Source: Jidongwangia harbinensis (GTDB lineage: Bacteria > Actinomycetota > Actinomycetes > Mycobacteriales > Micromonosporaceae). From it: a stretch of DNA of 64,000 nt. The stretch covers positions 39,893-103,892 of the forward strand of contig NZ_JAIWNC010000038.1 of assembly GCF_020216025.1 (NCBI RefSeq), in the 5' to 3' direction. Position 1 is the stretch's first letter. Each line of letters starts with the position of its first letter. Below the pieces are notes generated by a model. It searched no databases. It was not told where the DNA came from and worked only from the letters and a program-made list of their open reading frames with translations. The position numbers and the translations under genes are program-made. Below, piece by piece: positions 59,306 through 64,000 of the stretch.

Positions 59306-61941
59306 GTGGAAGGCAACGCGTCGAGGGCGGCGGTAATTCTCGTCAGGTCCGACTCGGCCGCGGTCAGCCGATCCTTGATCTTGGCGACCACGGCTTCCGG
59401 TGCCTTGCCGACGAACGCCTCGTTGCCCAGCTTCGCCCGGCACTGCGCGGCCTCCTTCTCGGCCGCCGCCCGGTCCTTCTCCAGCCGGGCCCGTTCCGCC
59501 CCGACGTCGATGGTGCCGCGGGTGTCCAGGTCGACGGTGATCCCGCCGGTCACCGCGAGCGTCGCGGTCGCGGCGAAGTCGGCCGCCGGCCGGTCCAGCC
59601 GGGCCAGCGAACGGATCAGGGCCTCGTGTACGTCGATGCCCACGTTGCCCAGGCCGGTCAGCGCGGCGGTGACCCGCTGGCCGGGCCGCAGTCCCTGGTC
59701 GGAACGGAACCGCCGGACCTCGGTGACGACCTTCTGCAGCGCCGCCACCTCCTCCTCGGCGGCGTCGTCGATGCGCGCCGTCTCGGTCGCCGGCCAGGCC
59801 GCGGTGACCACCGTCTCCGCGCCGGTCAGCACGGTCCACAGCTCCTCGGTGACGAACGGAATCACCGGGTGCAGGAGCCGCAGCAGGTGGTCCAGCACGT
59901 GCCCGAGCACCCGTCGGGTCCGGTCGGCCGCCTCGCCGCCACCGGCCAGCACCGGCTTGCTCAGCTCCACGTACCAGTCGCAGACGTCGTCCCAGGCGAA
60001 GTGGTACAGGGTGTCGCAGATCTTCGCGAACTCGTACGTCTCGAACTGCTCGTCGACCTCCGCGGTGACGTGCTGCAGGCGGGACAGGATCCACCGGTCG
60101 ACCGTGGACAGCTCGTCGGACGGCGGCAGCTCACCCGCCACCGTCGCGCCGTTCATCAGCGCGAACCGGGTGGCGTTCCACAGCTTGTTGCAGAAGTTCC
60201 GGGAGCCCTGGCACCACTCCTCGCTGACCGGCACGTCCGCGCCCGGGTTGGCGCCCCGGGCCAGCGTGAACCGGGTGGCGTCGGCACCGAACCGGTCCAT
60301 CCAGTCCAGCGGGTCCACCACGTTGCCGAACGACTTCGACATCTTCTTGCCGTGCTGGTCGCGCACCATGCCGTGCAGCGCGATGGTGTGGAACGGCGGC
60401 ACACCGTCCATCGCGTACAGGCCGAACATCATCATCCGGGCGACCCAGAAGAACAGGATGTCGTACCCGGTGACCAGCACACTGGTCGGATAGAACTTGG
60501 TCAGGTCGGCACTCTGCTCCGGCCACCCCAGCGTGGAGAACGGCCACAACCCCGAGGAGAACCAGGTGTCGAGTACGTCCTCGTCCTGGCGCCAGCCCGC
60601 ACCGGTGGGCGGCTCCTCGTCCGGGCCGACGCAGACCACCTCGTCGTTCGGGCCGTACCAGACCGGGATCCGGTGCCCCCACCACAGCTGACGCGAGATG
60701 CACCAGTCGTGCATGTTGTCGACCCAGGCGAAGTACCGCTTGGTGAACTCGGCCGGCTCGACCGTCACCCGGCCGTCCCGCACCGCGTCGCCGGCCGCCT
60801 TGGCCAGCGGCTTGGTGTTGACGAACCACTGCAGCGACAGCCGCGGCTCCACGGTGGTCTTGCAGCGCGCGCAGTGCCCGACGGAGTGCTGGTAGGGCCG
60901 CTTCTCCGCGACGATCCTGCCCTGCTCACGCAGCGCCGCCACGATGGCCGGCCGGGCTTCGTACCGATCAAGACCCTCAAACGGCCCGGGTACGGTGACC
61001 ACGGCGCGCTCGTCCATGATCGTCAGGCTGGGCAGCCCGTGCCGCTGGCCGATCTCGAAGTCGTTCGGGTCGTGCGCCGGGGTCACCTTCACCGCACCGG
61101 TACCGAACGCCGGGTCCACGTGCTCGTCCGCCACGATCGGAATGCGCCGCCCGGTCAACGGAAGCTCGACCTCGGTCCCGATCAGGTGCCGGTACCGCTC
61201 GTCCTCCGGATGCACCGCCACCGCGGTGTCACCGAGCATCGTCTCGGCCCGCGTGGTCGCCACGACGATCGAGTTCGCGCCCTCGCCGTACCGGATGGAC
61301 ACCAGCTCGCCGTCGTCGTCGGTGTGCTCCACCTCGATGTCGCTCAGCGCCGTGAGGCACCGCGGGCACCAGTTGATGATCCGCTCGGCGCGGTAGATGA
61401 GGTCGTCGTCGTACAGCCGCTTGAAGATCGTCTGGACGGCGCGCGACAACCCTTCGTCCATGGTGAAGCGCTCCCGGCTCCAGTCCACGGAGTCGCCGAG
61501 CCGGCGCATCTGCCCGAGGATCGCCCCACCGGACTCGGCCTTCCACTGCCAGACCCGCTCGACGAACTTCTCCCGCCCCAGGTCGTGCCGGGACAGGCTC
61601 TGCGCCGCGAGTTGCCGCTCGACGACGTTCTGGGTGGCGATGCCGGCGTGGTCCATGCCCGGCAACCAGAGCGCCTCGTACCCCTGCATCCGCCGCCGCC
61701 GGGTAAGAGCATCCATCAGCGTGTGCTCGAACGCGTGCCCCATGTGCAGCGAGCCGGTAACGTTCGGCGGCGGAATGACAATGGTGAACGGCGGCTTCTC
61801 ACTCGCGGAGTCCGCGGTGAAGTAGCCGGCCTCTACCCAACGCTCGTACCGCCGTTGCTCTACCTCGCCCGGCTGATACTGAGCGGAGAGGCCACCGGTC
61901 GGCCGGCTGTCGGGGGTACGGGTGTCGGTTGCATCGGTCAC
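59302..61941 (-). CDS. valS: Valyl-tRNA synthetase
   Basis: 879 residues, GTG start. Class I signatures PPPNVTGSLHMGHA and GKKMSKSFGN, CP1 editing domain, anticodon-binding region and the C-terminal coiled coil typical of ValRS. A leaderless -10 TAGACT lies 6 bp before the GTG. No T-box or leader peptide was found upstream. Confidence 0.97.
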   Translation of the reverse strand: MTDATDTRTPDSRPTGGLSAQYQPGEVEQRRYERWVEAGYFTADSASEKPPFTIVIPPPNVTGSLHMGHAFEHTLMDALTRRRRMQGYEALWLPGMDHAGIATQNVVERQLAAQSLSRHDLGREKFVERVWQWKAESGGAILGQMRRLGDSVDWSRERFTMDEGLSRAVQTIFKRLYDDDLIYRAERIINWCPRCLTALSDIEVEHTDDDGELVSIRYGEGANSIVVATTRAETMLGDTAVAVHPEDERYRHLIGTEVELPLTGRRIPIVADEHVDPAFGTGAVKVTPAHDPNDFEIGQRHGLPSLTIMDERAVVTVPGPFEGLDRYEARPAIVAALREQGRIVAEKRPYQHSVGHCARCKTTVEPRLSLQWFVNTKPLAKAAGDAVRDGRVTVEPAEFTKRYFAWVDNMHDWCISRQLWWGHRIPVWYGPNDEVVCVGPDEEPPTGAGWRQDEDVLDTWFSSGLWPFSTLGWPEQSADLTKFYPTSVLVTGYDILFFWVARMMMFGLYAMDGVPPFHTIALHGMVRDQHGKKMSKSFGNVVDPLDWMDRFGADATRFTLARGANPGADVPVSEEWCQGSRNFCNKLWNATRFALMNGATVAGELPPSDELSTVDRWILSRLQHVTAEVDEQFETYEFAKICDTLYHFAWDDVCDWYVELSKPVLAGGGEAADRTRRVLGHVLDHLLRLLHPVIPFVTEELWTVLTGAETVVTAAWPATETARIDDAAEEEVAALQKVVTEVRRFRSDQGLRPGQRVTAALTGLGNVGIDVHEALIRSLARLDRPAADFAATATLAVTGGITVDLDTRGTIDVGAERARLEKDRAAAEKEAAQCRAKLGNEAFVGKAPEAVVAKIKDRLTAAESDLTRITAALDALPST

Positions 61942-61947
61942 CCGACA

Positions 61948-61953
61948 AGTCTA
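61948..61953 (-). promoter_or_regulatory. Leaderless -10 box of valS
   Basis: Minus strand TAGACT, 6 bp before GTG 61941; transcript and coding sequence would start together. Confidence 0.5.
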
Positions 61954-62047
61954 CGGAGCCCACCCGAGAGACCTGCGCTGGCGTCTCCGCCCCTCTTACC
62001 ACTCCTCGCATCGGCGGATTCGCGTCGGTGGTCTCGGGTGCCGTTGC

Positions 62048-62053
62048 TACGCT
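62048..62053 (+). promoter_or_regulatory. Leaderless -10 box of the gene at 62060
   Basis: TACGCT followed by CGCCGG and ATG 62060: six bases from -10 to start codon. Confidence 0.5.
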
Positions 62054-62059
62054 CGCCGG

Positions 62060-62734
62060 ATGTCCGAGAGCACCGCCGGTCCCAGTGAGCCCAAGCCGGT
62101 CGACGTCGCCGACGAGCCGTTCGCGCTGTCCGGCTCCGAGGCCGGCGACGACGACGCCAAGCCGCAGGGCCCGGTGTCACGGACCCGGCTGATCGTGCTC
62201 GGTGTTCTGCTGGTCCTCGGCCTGGCCGGCGCGGCCGTCATCGGCTGGACCGCCTGGCGCATCACGTCACAGAAGGACGCCACCCTCACCGTGCCGCCGC
62301 AGGTCGCCGGTCTCAAGCTGGATGAGAGCGCCAACGCCCAGACCACCGCGGAGTACCTGACCAACGCGATAGCCGCCGACGTAGACCTCGACGAAACGGT
62401 AGGCGCCGTCTACACCGACCCGGCCGCCGCAAACCGCAGCGTACTGTTCTTCGGCGGCACCACGCTGATCTGGACGCCCGGCAGCGACCTGGACACCGCA
62501 TTCGAGCTGATCTCCGACGAGGAGGGCGCCGTCACCGGCCTGCACGAGGTGCCGACCGGCGACCTGGGCGGCACGATGAAGTGCGGGACGACCGCCTCGG
62601 GCGACGGCAACATGGCGGTGTGCGGTTGGGCGGACCACGGCAGCCTGGCGTTGGCAATGTTCCCGAACCGCTCGGAGGCGGATTCCGCCGCGCTGCTCCG
62701 CGAGATCCGCGCCGAGGCCCAGACCCGCGAGTAG
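62060..62734 (+). CDS. Single-pass membrane protein, paralogue of the ectodomain at 42762
   Basis: 224 residues. Acidic cytosolic N-terminus (about 40 residues), one TM helix (LIVLGVLLVLGLAGAAVIGWTAW), and an extracytoplasmic domain of about 145 residues: LPxxVxGLxL start, acidic mid-region, two Cys (MKCGTTAS and AVCGWADHGSLALAMF), and an RSEADSAALLREIR ending. The same order and the C-x-WADHGSLA motif occur in the 42762 protein, so the ectodomain is a shared actinobacterial family, probably disulfide-bonded. Function unknown. Confidence 0.85.
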   Translation: MSESTAGPSEPKPVDVADEPFALSGSEAGDDDAKPQGPVSRTRLIVLGVLLVLGLAGAAVIGWTAWRITSQKDATLTVPPQVAGLKLDESANAQTTAEYLTNAIAADVDLDETVGAVYTDPAAANRSVLFFGGTTLIWTPGSDLDTAFELISDEEGAVTGLHEVPTGDLGGTMKCGTTASGDGNMAVCGWADHGSLALAMFPNRSEADSAALLREIRAEAQTRE

Positions 62735-62893
62735 CGGCGGCCGCCGCGTGTGGCCTTACGGCGGGCCCCCGCCGATTTCCCCACACGATCCAAGCGCCGC
62801 TCGGCACCGTGTCGACGTACGGCAAGCACCAAGCCAGAGCTCCCCACGCGCCCAGCCGTGTGAACCTACGGCACGCACCAAACCAAACCTCCC
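62735..62893. other. Diverged repeat-like sequence leading into the 61-bp array
   Basis: About 160 bp containing degenerate copies of parts of the downstream 61-bp unit (CTCCCCACGCG about 62840 and 62890; TACGGCACGCACCAAACC). No gene. Confidence 0.6.
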
Positions 62894-63298
62894 CACGCGT
62901 CCACCGTCGACCGGCAGCGTGGGGAGTTGCGGCAGGGACCGGACCGCACTTCCCCACGCACGCAGCGCCGACCGGCAGCGTGCGGAGTTATGGCGGGGAC
63001 CGGACCGCACCTCCCCACGCACGCAGCGCCGACCGGCAGCGTGCGGAGTTGTGGCACGGACCGAACCGCACCTCCCCACGCACGCAGCGCCGACCGGCAG
63101 CGTGCGGTGTTATGGCACGGACCGAACCGCACCTCCCCACGCACGCAGCGCCGACCGGCAGCGTGCGGTGTTATGGCACGGACCGAACCGCACTTCCCCA
63201 CGCACGCAGCGCCGACCGGCAGCGTGCGGAGATGCGGCACGGACCGAACCGCACCTCCCCACGCACGCAGCGCCGACCGGCAGCGTGGGGAGTTGTGG
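62894..63298. repeat. 61-bp tandem satellite array, about 6.6 units
   Basis: The word CACGC begins units at 62894, 62955, 63016, 63077, 63138, 63199 and 63260: exact period 61. Each unit contains two overlapping palindromes, GCACGC...GCGTGC around AGCGCCGACCGGCA, and GTGCGG...CCGCAC. The inner units are nearly identical. Period 61 is not a multiple of three, so translation changes frame every unit; the open frames on both strands are composition artefacts. Placed between a protein gene and the rRNA operon end. Confidence 0.92.
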
Positions 63299-63431
63299 TT
63301 TGGAAGAGAGCAGGTAGGGGGCGGGGGATGAGGGGGTTGTGTGAGGTTGCGGCGTGGGCCGCGGCGGAAATGGTGTCCGCGCGTAGGCCGGCCGCCGCAA
63401 GTCGGTCTGCAAGGTGCCTTGGAGGTGCCGG

Positions 63432-63511
63432 GTGCTGAACAGGCCGGGTGCTGAACAGGCCGGGTGCTGAACAGGCCGGGTGCTGAACAGGCCGGGTGCT
63501 GAACAGGCCGG
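63432..63511. repeat. 16-bp tandem repeat, 5 units
   Basis: GTGCTGAACAGGCCGG recurs at 63432, 63448, 63464, 63480 and 63496 without change. Not a multiple of three; non-coding. Confidence 0.9.
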
Positions 63512-63545
63512 GCCTGGCACGTGCCCGGTCCGACAAGGCAATCGT

Positions 63546-63605
63546 GCACAAGTCGAGTTGGCATAAGTCGGGCTGGCATAAGTCGGGCTGGCATAAGCCG
63601 GGCTG
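63546..63605. repeat. 15-bp tandem repeat, 4 units
   Basis: GCATAAGTCGGGCTG-type units begin at 63546 (variant), 63561, 63576 and 63591. In one frame they would read HKSGW, but there is no start or coding context. Confidence 0.85.
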
Positions 63606-63685
63606 GCAGCAAGCAGAAGGTGGTTCCGGTGCAGCCGGCGCCCGCCCGTGCCTGTGGGTTGCGGGGGTACCAGATCGGGAATGCA

Positions 63686-63720
63686 GAAATGGCCCACCCC
63701 GTCAGGGGTGGGCCATTTCT
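63686..63720 (-). terminator. rRNA operon terminator
   Basis: A 14-15-bp perfect hairpin, GAAATGGCCCACCCC with GGGGTGGGCCATTTC, loop GTCA. The minus strand enters it just after 5S rRNA. The plus-strand side ends in TTTCTTC, so it may stop transcription in both directions. Confidence 0.88.
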
Positions 63721-63729
63721 TCACGTTGA

Positions 63730-63846
63730 GTCCGGCGGCGTCCTACTCTCCCACACCCTCCCGAGTGCAGTACCATCGGCGCTGGAGGGCTTAGCTTCCG
63801 GGTTCGGAATGAGACCGGGCGTTTCCCCACCGCTATGACCACCGAA
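63730..63846 (-). rRNA. rrf: 5S ribosomal RNA
   Basis: Minus strand reads GGTGGTCATAGCGGTGGGG near the 5' end, contains the CCGAACCCGGAAGCTAAG loop, and ends near GGACGCCGCCGGAC, whose 3' bases pair with the 5' strand. About 117 nt; ends are by comparison with known 5S. Confidence 0.95.
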
Positions 63847-63963
63847 ACACTTACCAACAAACCCCGAACCAGCAACCCCACCCCGGCAAGCATGTGCCCC
63901 GGGTAGGGGGTGGTTGTTCGTTTGCTGTGAATCACACAGTGGACGCAAACCATCAAATATGGT
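63847..63963 (-). other. 23S-5S internal spacer
   Basis: About 117 bp. Contains a GGGGTAGGGG-type run and short inverted pieces (CCCCGG/CCGGGG) suited to RNase processing. No tRNA gene seen. Confidence 0.7.
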
Positions 63964-64000
63964 GTGGTTAAGCCCTCGGCTTATTAGTACCGGTCAACTG
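63964..64000 (-). rRNA. rrl: 23S ribosomal RNA, 3' end only
   Basis: Minus strand GACCGGTACTAATAAGCCGAGGGCTTAACC is the conserved 3' terminus of 23S rRNA. The gene continues beyond the right edge. Confidence 0.92.

Noticed and set aside
61942..62059. T-box or leader peptide upstream of valS
   Set aside because: No T-box core, specifier stem or Val-rich short frame; a leaderless promoter sits at the start codon instead.
62894..63298. CRISPR array
   Set aside because: Units are contiguous with no unique spacers, and no cas genes are in the window.
62735..63724. Several long open frames on both strands across the repeat region next to the rRNA operon
   Set aside because: They arise because the 61-bp unit contains no stop codon in any frame; the period shifts frame each unit and no start signal or protein family supports translation.
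63496..63729. Small protein with HKSGW repeats
   Set aside because: No ribosome binding site; the frame runs into the rRNA terminator; composition comes from the 15-bp DNA repeat.
63847..63963. tRNA gene in the 23S-5S spacer
   Set aside because: No cloverleaf or conserved GTTCGA-type T-arm could be found.

Overview
The window is high-GC actinobacterial DNA. It has GTG/TTG starts, many 4-base start/stop overlaps, -10 boxes of the TAnnnT type directly in front of leaderless starts, and an eukaryal-type IleS under a translational T-box. Gene content and order (rpsT, holA, comEC/comEA, degV, rsfS, nadD, pepN/trpS, obgE-rpmA-rplU, rne, TIGR03936/TIGR03960, ileS, ndk, valS-folC) point to a filamentous actinomycete, most likely Micromonosporaceae (Actinoplanes/Micromonospora relatives). 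The family placement is inference.

Layout. 1-9.4 kb: end of a phosphotransferase gene, rpsT, a 21-bp tandem repeat tract, then leftward holA, a chemoreceptor, comEC and comEA, with a decayed DUF4352 gene between holA and the chemoreceptor. 9.4-16.2 kb: a PrmC-like methyltransferase carrying a repeat insertion, a DUF1444-like protein, degV, a lipoprotein, a histidine phosphatase, rsfS, nadD and a hybrid histidine kinase. 16.2-27.4 kb: pepN, trpS behind a Trp-Trp leader peptide, an acetyltransferase, obgE-rpmA-rplU, a lipoprotein, rne and the TIGR03936 gene. 27.5-37.0 kb: a ten-gene amino-sugar/acyl cassette (rmlA, rmlB, gtrA, methyltransferase, GT2, GNAT, KAS III, ACP, large membrane protein, wecE) lying between TIGR03936 and its usual neighbour TIGR03960. 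37.0-42.6 kb: TIGR03960 and an rsbQ / PAS-GAF-PP2C-HATPase / STAS signalling operon. 42.7-50.9 kb: a repeat-rich membrane protein with twelve TR[I/V/L/M]D motifs, plsC, ileS with T-box, phoD. 50.9-55.2 kb: a DUF5937-type ArsR regulator, a three-gene ABC exporter, an AhpD-like protein, and ndk broken by a one-base frameshift. 55.4-62.7 kb: a membrane-anchored VOC protein, then valS-folC-DUF4233, and a paralogue of the ectodomain of the 42.7-kb protein. 62.7-64 kb: a 61-bp satellite array, two short repeat tracts, a strong terminator, 5S rRNA and the 3' end of 23S rRNA, so an rRNA operon runs leftward into the window.

How it works together. Most genes are translation, replication or cofactor housekeeping. 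The accessory content is the 27.5-37 kb cassette, predicted to make dTDP-4-amino-4,6-dideoxygalactose and to acylate, methylate or transfer it, and the RsbQ/P-like partner-switching operon. The most notable regulatory structures are the trpS leader, the ileS T-box and paired DnaA-box sequences upstream of comEA. Several genes carry in-frame tandem repeats (15, 18 and 24 bp), and the region has several non-coding arrays, so repeat expansion is a recurring feature of this DNA.
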